Origin: an uncultured Collinsella sp.
GTDB taxonomy: Bacteria; Actinomycetota; Coriobacteriia; Coriobacteriales; Coriobacteriaceae
Direction: 5' to 3'
NCBI GenBank assembly: GCA_900541045.1
Contig: UQID01000018.1
Span: 1-50,037, forward strand
DNA length: 50,037 bases
Made by a program: the position numbers and the translations under genes. Under the pieces are notes generated by a model that saw only the letters and a list, made by a program, of their open reading frames with translations, was not told the origin of the DNA and made no database searches. This document shows, in pieces, positions 32,804-41,418 of the stretch. Positions within the stretch are counted from its first letter, which is position 1, and each line of letters starts with the position of its first letter.

Positions 32804-33511
32804 TTAGCGGCGGGCACGAAGCTTTTCGTAGCCGTCGGCAAAGAAGGCGACCGTGGCGGCATCGGAGTCGGCAGCGTCACCGTCGGTGGCAGGGACCACG
32901 CCGTGCTCGTCGCTCACCAGGAACAGCGCGCCCTTAAGCTGCGCGGGAATGTCTACGCGCGTGACCGGGATGCCCTTGGTCTGGGCCAGCTGCTCGATGA
33001 GCGTCGCCGTGCCGCACAGGCACTCGTCCGCCGGCGCCACAAAGGCAAGCTCGCCGTTGTTGACGGCGGCGAGCAGCTCGGGCGCCACGCCGGTTTCGTC
33101 GGCCTCGGAGCGGGCCTCGGCGGAGCGGGCGCGCAGCGCCTTGGCCGACGTATCGGCGAGCGGCTCGTACTCCCCCACCGTCATGGCGGCGTTGCCGTTG
33201 ATGTCGATCACCAGCATGAGCACGCCGTCGCGTGCGGTGTAATCGCCCTCGGCAAGCGACCACTCAACGTGCTGTTTGGCCCAGCTGAGCATGTTATGGG
33301 TGAGTGGCTCGCCCTGCACCAGGCGCTCAGACAGCGCGCGGATGTGACGGTTGAGCATGGGTACCTTTTTGTTGGACATGCGCCAACGGCAGACAAGCGC
33401 GGGCTTGTCGAGCGTAAACTTCTCGACCGCCTCCTGATTGGCGCAAAAGTCCTCGTACGCACGCTGATCCTCGGCATTGCCAAACAGCTCGGCATCATCA
33501 ATCTGGGGCAT
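32804..33511 (-). CDS. Conserved hypothetical protein
   Basis: 235 residues with no motif I can assign. The N-terminal half is helical with basic patches (CRWRMSNKKVPMLNRH); the middle has a strand-rich stretch (DGVLMLVIDINGNAAM) and the C-terminus is acidic. A distant likeness to class IV aminotransferase or SseB-like N-terminal regions is possible but weak. The start ATG at 33509-33511 has AAAGG seven bases upstream; upstream ATGs at 33517 and 33535 lack spacing. It lies downstream of purH, separated by a terminator. Confidence 0.75.
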   Translation of the reverse strand: MPQIDDAELFGNAEDQRAYEDFCANQEAVEKFTLDKPALVCRWRMSNKKVPMLNRHIRALSERLVQGEPLTHNMLSWAKQHVEWSLAEGDYTARDGVLMLVIDINGNAAMTVGEYEPLADTSAKALRARSAEARSEADETGVAPELLAAVNNGELAFVAPADECLCGTATLIEQLAQTKGIPVTRVDIPAQLKGALFLVSDEHGVVPATDGDAADSDAATVAFFADGYEKLRARR

Positions 33512-33551
33512 GGTCATACCTTTCGTGTTAGTCATTCCGTCCTCTTATACC

Positions 33552-33588
33552 AAAAAGACGGCCCTCCAAACGGAGCGACCGTCTTTTG
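33552..33588 (-). terminator. Terminator of purH
   Basis: AAAAGACGG (33553-33561) / CCGTCTTTT (33579-33587) with inner CTCC/GGAG pairs around AAAC. Flanked by A- and T-tracts; 29 bp past the purH stop. Confidence 0.85.
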
Positions 33589-33616
33589 CAGAGATTATTT
33601 TGTCCCGAGGCGAAAC

Positions 33617-35224
33617 TTAGTGCCTAAAGTGGCGAGCCCCTGTGAAGACCATCGCAATACCATGCTCGTTGCAGGCCTGGACGCTCTCGTCGTCGCGCTT
33701 GGAGCCACCGGGCTGGATGATGCAGGTCACGCCGTGCGCGGCAAGCACGTCGACGTTGTCGCGGAACGGGAAGAACGCGTCGCTTGCACAGGCAAAGCCG
33801 CCCTTCTCCACGCCCTCGCGCTCGCAGAAGTCCTCGGCGCGCTCGCAGGCAAGCAGTGCAGAGTCAACGCGATTGGGCTGACCCGGGCCCATGCCAATGC
33901 CGGCCTTACCCTTGGAAACCAGGATGGCGTTGGACTTGACGCCCTTGCAGACCTTCCAGGCAAACTCGAGCTCGGCCATCTCGGCGTCGGTGGGCTTGCG
34001 GTCGGTGGGGAACGTAAAGGTAGCGGGATCCTCGGTCACGTGGTCGACTTCCTGCACCAGCATGCCGCCGTCGACGGAGCGCAGCTCCACCTGGGCGCCG
34101 TGGTCCACGCCGCCAGTAGCCAGCACACGCAGGTTGGGGCGCTTAGACATGCGCTCGAGCGCCTCGGCAGTGTAGCTCGGGGCGATGATAACCTCGACGA
34201 ACTGCTTGTTCTGATCGGCAAAGTGCTCAACCAGCTCATAGGGAACCTCGCGGTTGCAGGCGATGATGCCGCCGAAGGCGCTCTTGGGATCGCAGGCGAA
34301 GGCGCGGTCGTAGGCGGCCGTGATGTCCTCGGCCACGGCGGAGCCGCAGGGGTTCTGATGCTTGAGGATCACGCAGGCCGGCTCGTCGAACTCGCGGACC
34401 AGGTTCCAAGCGGCGTCGGCATCCAGATAGTTGTTGTAGCTGAGCGGCTTGCCCTGGATCTGCTCGGAGCCCACGAGCGGGAACTGCGAGCTCGCGGTAT
34501 TCTCGCAGCCCTCGGCAAAGCGATAGACCGTAGCCTTCTGCTGCGGGTTCTCGCCATAGCGCAGGTCGTCGACCTTCTCCAGCGAGATCTCGAGCTTGGC
34601 AGAGGTGTCCGCCACATCGCTTGCCTGGGCGGCAAGCCAACGGGAGATAGCCGTGTCGTAGGCGGCGGTGGTCTGGTAGACCTTCACCTGCAGGCGACGA
34701 CGGGTGGAAAGCGTGGTGCAGCCACCGGTCTCGTGCATCTCGGCCAGGACGGCATCATAGTCGGCCGGGTCGGAGATGACGGTAACGCTCGTGGCGTTCT
34801 TGGCGGCAGAGCGCAGCATGGAGGGGCCACCGATGTCGATGTGCTCGATGGCATCCGCGAAGGTGACCTCGGGGTTGGCGACGGTCTTCTCGAACTCGTA
34901 CAGGTTGACGACGACCAGGTCGATCAGCTTAATGCCGTGCTGAGCGGCCTCCTGCATGTGCTGCTCGGAATCGCGGCGGGCCAGCAGCGCGCCGTGAACC
35001 TTGGGGTGCAGGGTCTTAACGCGGCCGTCCATCATCTCGGGGTAGCCCGTGAACTCCTCGATGGGGGTTACGGGAACGCCCGCATCCTCGATGGCACGAG
35101 CCGTGCCGCCCGTAGAGATGATCTCGACGCCAAAGTCATCGACCAGCGTCCGTGCGAAATCGACGACACCCGTCTTATCGGTAACCGAAATCAACGCGCG
35201 TGCGATCTTCACATCAGATCCCAT
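33617..35224 (-). CDS. purH: Bifunctional AICAR transformylase / IMP cyclohydrolase
   Basis: 535 residues. The N-terminal IMP cyclohydrolase domain begins ALISVTDKTG with the conserved HPKVHGALL block. The C-terminal AICAR formyltransferase domain carries KHQNPCG with its catalytic Lys-His, plus SDAFFPFRD and the IIQPGGS motif. It performs the last two steps of de novo IMP synthesis. Start ATG at 35222-35224 with AGGAGG upstream. The 277-bp gap upstream (35225-35501) shows no gene or riboswitch I recognise. No other pur gene is adjacent. Confidence 0.97.
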   Translation of the reverse strand: MGSDVKIARALISVTDKTGVVDFARTLVDDFGVEIISTGGTARAIEDAGVPVTPIEEFTGYPEMMDGRVKTLHPKVHGALLARRDSEQHMQEAAQHGIKLIDLVVVNLYEFEKTVANPEVTFADAIEHIDIGGPSMLRSAAKNATSVTVISDPADYDAVLAEMHETGGCTTLSTRRRLQVKVYQTTAAYDTAISRWLAAQASDVADTSAKLEISLEKVDDLRYGENPQQKATVYRFAEGCENTASSQFPLVGSEQIQGKPLSYNNYLDADAAWNLVREFDEPACVILKHQNPCGSAVAEDITAAYDRAFACDPKSAFGGIIACNREVPYELVEHFADQNKQFVEVIIAPSYTAEALERMSKRPNLRVLATGGVDHGAQVELRSVDGGMLVQEVDHVTEDPATFTFPTDRKPTDAEMAELEFAWKVCKGVKSNAILVSKGKAGIGMGPGQPNRVDSALLACERAEDFCEREGVEKGGFACASDAFFPFRDNVDVLAAHGVTCIIQPGGSKRDDESVQACNEHGIAMVFTGARHFRH

Positions 35225-35501
35225 GCAGTCCTCCTGTCTGGTACGCCGCCGTGCTCTGTGAGTCGGTGATACGTCGATCTGCAGCGCTCGCGCAGCGGCA
35301 ATGAAAATACTGATTCAATGTAGCGCATCGAGCGCGACGTTGCACCCCGCAACGGGCGCATGTGCAGAAAAAGTTTGCGAGCGGAGGGGATGGGCACGGC
35401 ACCGGGCACGGTGAGTTCATGGAACACAGGGGCACCATAATTAGATACCAATAGCGTGGTAGAACTGTGCTCGATATGCATCCGCAAAAGAAAGAGGCAC
35501 C

Positions 35502-36143
35502 ATGGTCTCGCGGGTTCTCTACCGACCGTTTGATACCGAAGACTTCGACGCCATCGCGCTGATTCTGCAGCAGCTTTGGCATAACAATTCGGATAACGAT
35601 GAGTACAACCGCCTTGAGGCCGCGTGCGACCTCGCCTATTGTCTTTCGTCGTCGACGTTTTCGCAGGTTGCCGTAATCGACGGTCAGGCGCGCGGCATTT
35701 CGCTCGCGCGTGCGGGACAGAGCTCCGGCGCCACCGTTAAGGAGCATTGGATGGATACCGAACGCGCGCTGCTATCGCAAATGCGCGAGCTGGAGCCCGA
35801 TGCCTGCGCCGAGTATCTATCGTTTGTGCGCGCAACCATCCGAACCAACAACCGCCTGCTCGAAAGCAGCCCATTGCCACACGACAACGAGGTCACGCTG
35901 CTTGCCGTGGATCGCGATGTCCACGGACTGGGCGTTGGCTCGGTTTTGCTCGATGCCGCGGTCTCGTACCTGTCCTCGCGCGGGGCGACGAGGGCACACC
36001 TGTACACCGACTCCAACTGCTCGTGGAAGTTCTACGAGCTGCACGGCTTTAAGCGCACGGCCACGCACCGCGCCAACCGCGAAGAGCGCCGTCACGACAT
36101 GCCGCGCGAAAGCTTCCTCTACGAACTCGACCTAACAGCCTAG
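35502..36143 (+). CDS. GNAT-family N-acetyltransferase
   Basis: 213 residues. Acetyl-CoA-binding motif A is visible as LAVDRDVHGLGVGSVLLDAA (R/Q-x-x-G-x-G/A), followed by LYTDSNCSWKFYELHGF, the usual motif B. The substrate is unknown. It resembles small-molecule or ribosomal-protein acetylases, not TacT toxins. Start ATG with AAAGAGG upstream. Monocistronic, divergent from purH. Confidence 0.9.
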   Translation: MVSRVLYRPFDTEDFDAIALILQQLWHNNSDNDEYNRLEAACDLAYCLSSSTFSQVAVIDGQARGISLARAGQSSGATVKEHWMDTERALLSQMRELEPDACAEYLSFVRATIRTNNRLLESSPLPHDNEVTLLAVDRDVHGLGVGSVLLDAAVSYLSSRGATRAHLYTDSNCSWKFYELHGFKRTATHRANREERRHDMPRESFLYELDLTA

Positions 36144-36157
36144 GCCCAGCAGCCACA

Positions 36158-36189
36158 CCTAGTCATTTAGGAACGTCCCCAGTGACTAG
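36158..36189. repeat. GTCCCC-core palindromic repeat (variant C)
   Basis: CTAGTCA (36159-36165) / TGACTAG (36183-36189) ends flank TTTAGGAACGTCCCCAG. Near-copy of 14343-14373, 22 kb away. A further TTGGGGACAG follows at 36193-36202. Confidence 0.82.
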
Positions 36190-36225
36190 TCGTTGGGGAC
36201 AGTCTTCGTAGGTAGCGCATAAAAA

Positions 36226-36267
36226 GGGATGGGCTTCCCCCGACGGCTGTCGAGAAAAGCCCATCCC
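36226..36267. terminator. Terminator between convergent GNAT and DUF2207 genes
   Basis: GGGATGGGCTT (36226-36236) / AAGCCCATCCC (36257-36267), a perfect 11-bp stem, preceded by AAAAA and followed by ATAATTT. It serves both strands. Confidence 0.85.
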
Positions 36268-36281
36268 ATAATTTACGACCG

Positions 36282-38225
36282 CTAGAACGTTCCGCCGCCG
36301 CCTCCGCCGACGCCGCCGCCTCCGCCGCCCGAGAAGCCGCCGCCTCCGCCGCCGCTCGAGCTGTCGGAGCTCGATACCAGCTCACGGATGCTCTCGTGAT
36401 ACACGCCGTCGAACGAATCCATCGGCGACTCGTTGCCGTAATGATGGTAGTACCACCAGTAGCAGGGGTAATTGTCGTAGAAACCGTCGGCCTCGCGCAC
36501 CTCGGGAGGAACAGCCTCGGCAAGCTGACGCAGGACTTCCTTGGAAACACCCAGCGCCGCACCCATCACCAGAAGTTTATTCCACAGTACCAGATCGCCC
36601 GGAACGGCTTCCTTTAGGCGCGTGAAATCCTCAAGCCAATGCTTGAGCGCCTTGCAGCGAGCCGCCACCTCGGCGCCCTCCGGCGTAAAGCGGCGGAACG
36701 TAAGGCCCACGCCAATACCCACCAGCACAATCGGCACCGAGATAACCGCGGCGATAATGTTCGCCTGTGCGCCGTCGGTAAAGAAGATGGATCCCGCGGG
36801 AATACAGGCGATCAGAATACCAAGAACCAGGCAAAACACCATTGCGACAATGCCGTCCGAGGCAACGTACTCGCTATCGGCCAGCTTGCCCTTAACGGTG
36901 TTCTGATAGTCCTCGAGCTTGTCGCCCACGGGTGTAGCGTGCTGCTTGACGTAGTGCTGCAGCTCGTCGAACGTGCGCGAGCGATCGCCGTTCTCGTCGG
37001 GCTTAGCACCGGCAAAGAAGACCTTGAGCACCATGTGGTCAATGCCCTTGGCCGACTTCCAGCCCGCATCACTCACCGTCACGCGATACGTCTGCTCTTC
37101 TTTTTCACGCCCCAACAGACCCTTCTTAGCCTTAGTCACGGTCGCCTGCTCCAGCTTAATCACACGGTCGTCGGTGAGCTTCATGAGCGTGGCGATATAT
37201 GCCTGATCGGGCACCTCGTTCCAGCTCATGAGGGCCGAAAGCACAGCGGGATGGTCGGCCGAAGGCACATCGCGGAAATATTCGTCCTGGAAAAGCGGCT
37301 TGGGCTTGCGGCGGCGCAGCTTGAGCACAACGATTGTGCCGGTAAAGGCCACCGCCGCGACAACACTTAGTACGGCAAGTACATTGGCAATCATGCGAGC
37401 GTGAGCGCGGCGGGCGTTAGCCTCGTCGGCCCATGCCTTCTCCTCGCTCAGGATTGTCGGCATGCGCTCCTCGCTCGAAGCGGAAAGCCAAGGCACCCAA
37501 TCGCTGGGGAAGGTGATGCGCGCCTCGGCGAATTCGCCCTGATGCACGCAGGGAATGGTATAGGTGACCATGGGTTCATCCGCATCGAGCGATACGTCGC
37601 CCGTCAGCGGGCCGTGGCCCCATGCGCGGAAGTTATCGCCCTTGACGGCCGCCGTCCCGGCGGCGGCATTTGCGAAGTGCACTTCCATCTCGACGTCATC
37701 GGAATCCGCGGACCAGCCGTCGCCCACGAATTTCCAATAGAGCTCGGCGGTATCGGCCCAGTTCATAACCGCACCGGTCATGGTGTAACTCACGTAATAG
37801 ATCGCGCTGTCGCCGCTCTCGTGGGGGCTGAACACCTTGATTCTTACGCCGCTGTCGGACTGCTCAACCGTATAGACGCCGTTGTCGCCTTTGTTTGCGC
37901 TGTCGACCTTGTTAAACGCGGTGTCGTCTTCCTCGACGCTCAGCACATTGACGCCCGCCGCACCGCCCTGCTGGTTAGAGCCTGTATTGATTTCCCAAAA
38001 CACGCCGTTGATGTCGTCATCGAAATCAAACTGGCGTCCCTCGACAACGGTCAGCGAGCCGTCGGCCTCGACCGTGGCACCGATATAGGTTTGGGTCATG
38101 GAGTAGCCGTCGGCACGTGCAACGGCGGGCAACAGCAGCAGTGCGCACGCGACGAGCGCGCAAATGGAAACAAATCGCGCAAACGGGCGGCGCTGCCGGC
38201 TGACTTTGGCGGCGAGGGTGTTCAT
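36282..38225 (-). CDS. DUF2207-family membrane protein with Gly-rich tail
   Basis: 647 residues. A signal-peptide-like N-terminus (helix about 16-36, LLLLPAVARA cleavage region) is followed by an outer beta-rich DUF2207 domain, then helices near 286-308 and two more near 460-510, and a cytoplasmic part. The C-terminus is a Gly/Ser-rich tail (GGGGGGFSGGGGG repeats), characteristic of the family. Function is unknown; cell-envelope location is inferred. The start ATG at 38223-38225 has AAAGGA before it. Frequently found in Actinobacteria and Firmicutes as a lone gene. Confidence 0.9.
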   Translation of the reverse strand: MNTLAAKVSRQRRPFARFVSICALVACALLLLPAVARADGYSMTQTYIGATVEADGSLTVVEGRQFDFDDDINGVFWEINTGSNQQGGAAGVNVLSVEEDDTAFNKVDSANKGDNGVYTVEQSDSGVRIKVFSPHESGDSAIYYVSYTMTGAVMNWADTAELYWKFVGDGWSADSDDVEMEVHFANAAAGTAAVKGDNFRAWGHGPLTGDVSLDADEPMVTYTIPCVHQGEFAEARITFPSDWVPWLSASSEERMPTILSEEKAWADEANARRAHARMIANVLAVLSVVAAVAFTGTIVVLKLRRRKPKPLFQDEYFRDVPSADHPAVLSALMSWNEVPDQAYIATLMKLTDDRVIKLEQATVTKAKKGLLGREKEEQTYRVTVSDAGWKSAKGIDHMVLKVFFAGAKPDENGDRSRTFDELQHYVKQHATPVGDKLEDYQNTVKGKLADSEYVASDGIVAMVFCLVLGILIACIPAGSIFFTDGAQANIIAAVISVPIVLVGIGVGLTFRRFTPEGAEVAARCKALKHWLEDFTRLKEAVPGDLVLWNKLLVMGAALGVSKEVLRQLAEAVPPEVREADGFYDNYPCYWWYYHHYGNESPMDSFDGVYHESIRELVSSSDSSSGGGGGGFSGGGGGGVGGGGGGTF

Positions 38226-38350
38226 AGGCACATCCTTTGTCTGTAAAACCAACAGCGCCATTGTCCCACGTTTGCGGGTACGCATGACGAATATCTAGGC
38301 GACCGGAGCGCCAAACGGGATGAAAGTCACGCCCGCACCCCGGCACCTAG

Positions 38351-38387
38351 AAAATGATCCATTGGGGACGGAGGAAAACGGATCATT
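38351..38387. repeat. GGGGACGGAGG palindromic repeat (variant B)
   Basis: ATGATCC ... CGGATCATT ends around ATTGGGGACGGAGGAAAA. Recurs inverted, with a few changes, at 41813-41848. Confidence 0.82.
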
Positions 38388-38533
38388 GGGCTGAACCGAC
38401 AGACAGCAACAAATTTGTCGTTTGAGACGCTCTTGGGCTGAGCCCCGCGCCAGCAATAGATACCACTTCACAGCTCCGTCACAGGTGTAGCGGCTTTGTG
38501 TGGGCGCGGCATACGCTGATTGAGCCGCCAGTC

Positions 38534-38646
38534 GAGGGGCATAAAACAATTGAGCGAAAACGGTTTGCCCCTTTGCCGTTCGCTCGAGGATCATGCCCCC
38601 CTTTTCCGCGGAAACCCCGGCAGTTGCGAAGAGCTGCCGGGGTTTC
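38534..38646 (+). ncRNA. Candidate structured RNA ending in a terminator
   Basis: Within the 558-bp gap 38226-38783. Nested stems GGGGCAT (38536-38542) / ATGCCCC (38593-38599) and GAGCGAA-aa-CGG (38552-38563) / CCGTTCGCTC (38576-38585). The TTGCCCCTTT loop could also pair with AGGGGC, giving an alternative fold. A perfect 13-bp hairpin GAAACCCCGGCAG / CTGCCGGGGTTTC (38611-38623 / 38634-38646), followed by a weak T-run, completes it. No open frame fits. It could be a small RNA, an attenuator or a repeat; strand is a guess. The rest of the gap shows nothing else recognisable apart from the variant B repeat. Confidence 0.4.
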
Positions 38647-38770
38647 TGTCGTTTGTGAGGCCGAGTCGGCGTACGGCGATCGAGACGTTGGGCCGCAGAC
38701 CCACCGTGCGCAATGCGCAGCGCCGCCAACTTGCGAGCCACGGAAACGCCTTCCCTACCGTGCCCCGCGC

Positions 38771-38776
38771 TATACT
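38771..38776 (+). promoter_or_regulatory. -10 box (TATACT) for gluQ, giving a leaderless transcript
   Basis: GC-TATACT ends 7 bp before the ATG at 38784, so transcription would begin at or next to the start codon. No ribosome site precedes the ATG, consistent with a leaderless mRNA. Confidence 0.5.
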
Positions 38777-38783
38777 CGTCCGC

Positions 38784-39965
38784 ATGGATATCAAAACACG
38801 CAACATAGTAACGCCCGCCGCGGATGCACCAACGTCGCAACCCGCCTCCGTTCCCGCACCTGTCGTGGGCCGTTTTGCCCCGTCGCCCTCGGGCCGCATG
38901 CACCTGGGCAACGTGTTCAGTTGCCTGTGCTCGTGGCTTTCGGCCCGCAGCCAGGGCGGCAACATCGTGCTGCGCATCGAGGACCTGGACGATCGCTGCA
39001 AGCGCCCCGAGCTTGCCGCTCAGCTGATTGACGATCTGGCCTGGCTAGGGCTTCAGTGGGACGAAGGCCCCTACTACCAGCACGATCGCCTCGACCTGTA
39101 CGAGAGCGCCTTGCACCAGCTGCAAGACGCCGGCCTCACCTATCCCTGCTTTTGCACGCGCGCCGAGCTCCACGCCGCCAGCGCGCCGCACGCCAGCGAC
39201 GGCACGCCCATCTACCGCGGCGCCTGCCGAGGCCTTTCGGCCGAAGAGGTCGCCCGCCGCAGTGCCCTGCGCGCCCCGGCCACGCGCCTACGCGTGCCCG
39301 ACATCGACGACCTCGCAGGCGACGTGATCGAATTCGTGGACCGCACGTACGGGGCCCAATGCGAGGCACTCGCCACCGAGTGCGGCGATTTTTTGGTGCG
39401 CCGCAGCGACGGCGTTTTTGCCTATCAGCTAGCCGTGGTGGTCGACGACGCTGCCATGGGCGTCACCGAGGTCGTGCGCGGATGCGACCTGCTGGGCTCC
39501 ACGCCGCGCCAAATCTACCTGCAGCATCTGCTGGGACTTCCCACGCCGCACTACGCACATATTCCGCTGCTCATGTCACCGGATGGCCGCCGCCTTTCCA
39601 AGCGCGACCGCGATCTGGACCTGGGCGAGCTCCGCGCCCGCTTTGGCACGCCCGAGGCGCTGCTGGGCTGGCTCGCCGGGCAAACGGGCATCGCGCCGGA
39701 CGCCACGCCACGCTCTGCCGAGCAGCTGGTCGAGCACTTTAGCTGGGACGTTATCCGCGCACACCGGGAGAACATCGTTATGGATGGAAGGACAGGCATG
39801 CAACAGACGACAGCCTGCCCTGACGAGCACCTCGATAGCGACATTGCCAAAGTATCAACAACCCAGCTTTCGCCAGAGGGGTTCGATGAGTTCTGCGAAA
39901 TACTTGACTCTCCCACGCCTGAAGCTGCGAAAACGTTGCTCGAGCGCAAGCCGGCCTGGGAGTAA
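38784..39965 (+). CDS. gluQ: Glutamyl-Q tRNA(Asp) synthetase, fused to an antitoxin-like tail
   Basis: 393 residues. Residues about 29-330 are GluQRS: class I signature SGRMHLGN (36-43), IEDLDD, zinc set CFC ... Y ... C (122-148), and the KMSKS-type LSKRD (281-285). It attaches glutamate to queuosine in the anticodon of tRNA-Asp and lacks an anticodon-binding domain. A free-standing enzyme is about 300 residues; here about 60 extra follow. The last 36 (LSPEGFDEFCEILDSPTPE onward, ending WE) match the C-terminal pattern of DUF1778/TacA antitoxins. Start ATG 38784 follows a TATACT box by 7 bp with no ribosome site; the longer frame from 38520 is rejected as it starts inside the structured gap. 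Confidence 0.86.
   Translation: MDIKTRNIVTPAADAPTSQPASVPAPVVGRFAPSPSGRMHLGNVFSCLCSWLSARSQGGNIVLRIEDLDDRCKRPELAAQLIDDLAWLGLQWDEGPYYQHDRLDLYESALHQLQDAGLTYPCFCTRAELHAASAPHASDGTPIYRGACRGLSAEEVARRSALRAPATRLRVPDIDDLAGDVIEFVDRTYGAQCEALATECGDFLVRRSDGVFAYQLAVVVDDAAMGVTEVVRGCDLLGSTPRQIYLQHLLGLPTPHYAHIPLLMSPDGRRLSKRDRDLDLGELRARFGTPEALLGWLAGQTGIAPDATPRSAEQLVEHFSWDVIRAHRENIVMDGRTGMQQTTACPDEHLDSDIAKVSTTQLSPEGFDEFCEILDSPTPEAAKTLLERKPAWE
39855..39965 (+). pseudogene. TacA-like (DUF1778) antitoxin remnant fused in frame to gluQ
   Basis: The segment encodes the toxin-neutralising C-terminus of a DUF1778 antitoxin: L-S-x-E-x-F-x-x-F then an L-D-x-P and a final LLERKPAWE. The N-terminal ribbon-helix-helix is missing, and no GNAT toxin (TacT) follows; the next gene is on the other strand. 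It therefore appears to be a decayed toxin-antitoxin locus whose end was captured by gluQ. The similarity is read by eye. Confidence 0.6.
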
Positions 39966-40017
39966 ATCCCTTAACAAATCGGTTTTGGTTCGCCACGAAG
40001 CTCATGCGTCCGCGCCC

Positions 40018-40743
40018 CTACGCAACATCCCAGGGTTGGAGTTCGTCGCCCAGGTGAACGATGCAGTCGTAGAGTACGGTGTGACGCTCGACCGGGTTGG
40101 CATCCCGATGGAAATGCCCGTAGTACCAGCGCTTGTAGTCCATGCGATCTTCCAGCTCATCGAAAAATGCCGTAAGCCGATCAACGGCGGGGTAATTCCA
40201 GCCGGGTGCCGGATAAAGCGTGGGCGAAAGCATGCGCGTCGAGCAGGTGTGGGTGACCACGTAGTCGACCTTCCAACCCACGCTGTCGAGCTTTGCCCGC
40301 GCCTCCTCAAAGTTGCGCTCGTCCGGCAGCTCCTGCGGCCACCAGCTGGAATAGGGAATGCGGTATTCCTTATCCACACTCGTGGCTCCGCCCATGGTAA
40401 AAATCGTTGAGCCGTCGAGCTCAAAAACCTCGCCGCGCGTCAGGCGCCGTATGGGAGAGGTATCCGACAGGCGCTGCGTCAGCCCACCGTGCCACAACTC
40501 CATGGGACGCTCCGCCCAGTGATCGAAACGCTCGTGGTTGCCGTCGACGAGCAGCACGGTATAGGGGCGCGACTCCAGCCAAGCGATGTCGGCACATTCT
40601 TCGGCAGAGAAATCCCACGGAAAGCCAAAGTCGCCGGCGACGATGAGATAGTCGTCGCTCGTCAGGCTATCCCCAAGCTCCCAATCGCGCAGCTTTTGCA
40701 TGTCGAGGCCGCCGTGAATATCGCCCGTCACATAGACCGTCAT
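40018..40743 (-). CDS. Calcineurin-like metallophosphoesterase
   Basis: 241 residues. All metal motifs are present: GDIHG (7-11), GDFG near 37, GNHE near 68 and GHFH near 209 (YYGHFHRD). Binuclear-metal phosphoesterase; substrate unknown. The start overlaps the stop of the second phosphoesterase gene by 4 bp (ATGA), so they are translated in sequence. It converges on gluQ. Confidence 0.92.
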   Translation of the reverse strand: MTVYVTGDIHGGLDMQKLRDWELGDSLTSDDYLIVAGDFGFPWDFSAEECADIAWLESRPYTVLLVDGNHERFDHWAERPMELWHGGLTQRLSDTSPIRRLTRGEVFELDGSTIFTMGGATSVDKEYRIPYSSWWPQELPDERNFEEARAKLDSVGWKVDYVVTHTCSTRMLSPTLYPAPGWNYPAVDRLTAFFDELEDRMDYKRWYYGHFHRDANPVERHTVLYDCIVHLGDELQPWDVA

Positions 40744-41378
40744 CGGATTACCACTTCCCTCTTATATGTTTCGAGATCGTGCTCAATCTGCTCGTCACCC
40801 GTGGCGTTGACCCACCACGGCCATTTAACGCAACACACCGGCTCGTCTACCTGTGCAAACCGCGACCTGAGCTCTTCCAGGCTCACGGGGGCGTAGCTGT
40901 TAGCATCCACGCCCACGTCATAGCGCAGCAGCCCCTGCCTGAGGTTGAACTTGTTGTACGCGCCGCCGCAACTGTGGATATGCCCGTGCAAATGCCAGCT
41001 GCCGTGCGACATGCCCTGCCAGTCAGCCATAGGATAGTGGCTCAGCACGATTTTTTGGCGGTCGATCTTGAGCACGCAAATGGGCGGCTCAACGATAAAA
41101 GCATCCGCTACCGCAGACTGCGTCCAGTCTTTATCGTGATTGCCGGGCAGCAGATGAACGCGCTTGCATGTAATGCTTTTGCGCAGCTCATAGGCGTCTT
41201 GGACCGTCATCTTAAAGCTGAAGTCGCCCAAGATGTAGAGCTCGTCATCCGCAGCAACCTTGCTGTTAATGTTGGCGACCATGGCGTCGTTCATCTGCGC
41301 AACAGCCGACCAAGGCCTATCGCTAAGCCGTAGCATGTTCTCGTGTCCAAAATGAGTATCGCTGGTAAACCAGATCAC
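40740..41378 (-). CDS. Metallophosphoesterase (YfcE/MJ0936-like)
   Basis: 212 residues with SDTHFGHEN at the N-terminus, GDFSF, PGNHDKD and HGHIHS. Another binuclear phosphoesterase, of the type predicted to act on small phosphodiesters. The start GTG at 41376-41378 has AGGAGG five bases upstream and makes the protein begin VIWFTSDTHFGHEN; the ATG ten codons earlier lacks a site. First of an overlapping pair with the next phosphoesterase. Confidence 0.88.
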   Translation of the reverse strand: MIWFTSDTHFGHENMLRLSDRPWSAVAQMNDAMVANINSKVAADDELYILGDFSFKMTVQDAYELRKSITCKRVHLLPGNHDKDWTQSAVADAFIVEPPICVLKIDRQKIVLSHYPMADWQGMSHGSWHLHGHIHSCGGAYNKFNLRQGLLRYDVGVDANSYAPVSLEELRSRFAQVDEPVCCVKWPWWVNATGDEQIEHDLETYKREVVIR

Positions 41379-41418
41379 GGGGACCTCCTGTTGCTGCGGG
41401 GCATCCATCCCTTAGGGC

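Noticed and set aside
32771..35269. 832-residue plus-strand ORF across the hypothetical protein and purH.
   Set aside because: PurH on the minus strand has all active-site motifs; the plus frame is an antisense open frame caused by GC-rich codons.
35502..36143. GNAT protein as a TacT toxin partner of the antitoxin-like tail.
   Set aside because: It is 3 kb away, lacks an adjacent antitoxin and looks like an ordinary small-molecule acetyltransferase.
38534..38646. preQ1 riboswitch upstream of gluQ.
   Set aside because: The stems and loops do not match the known preQ1 class consensus; only the queuosine link was suggestive.
38520..38783. Longer start for gluQ.
   Set aside because: The added 88 residues are unlike GluQRS and lie over the hairpins and terminator of the structured gap.
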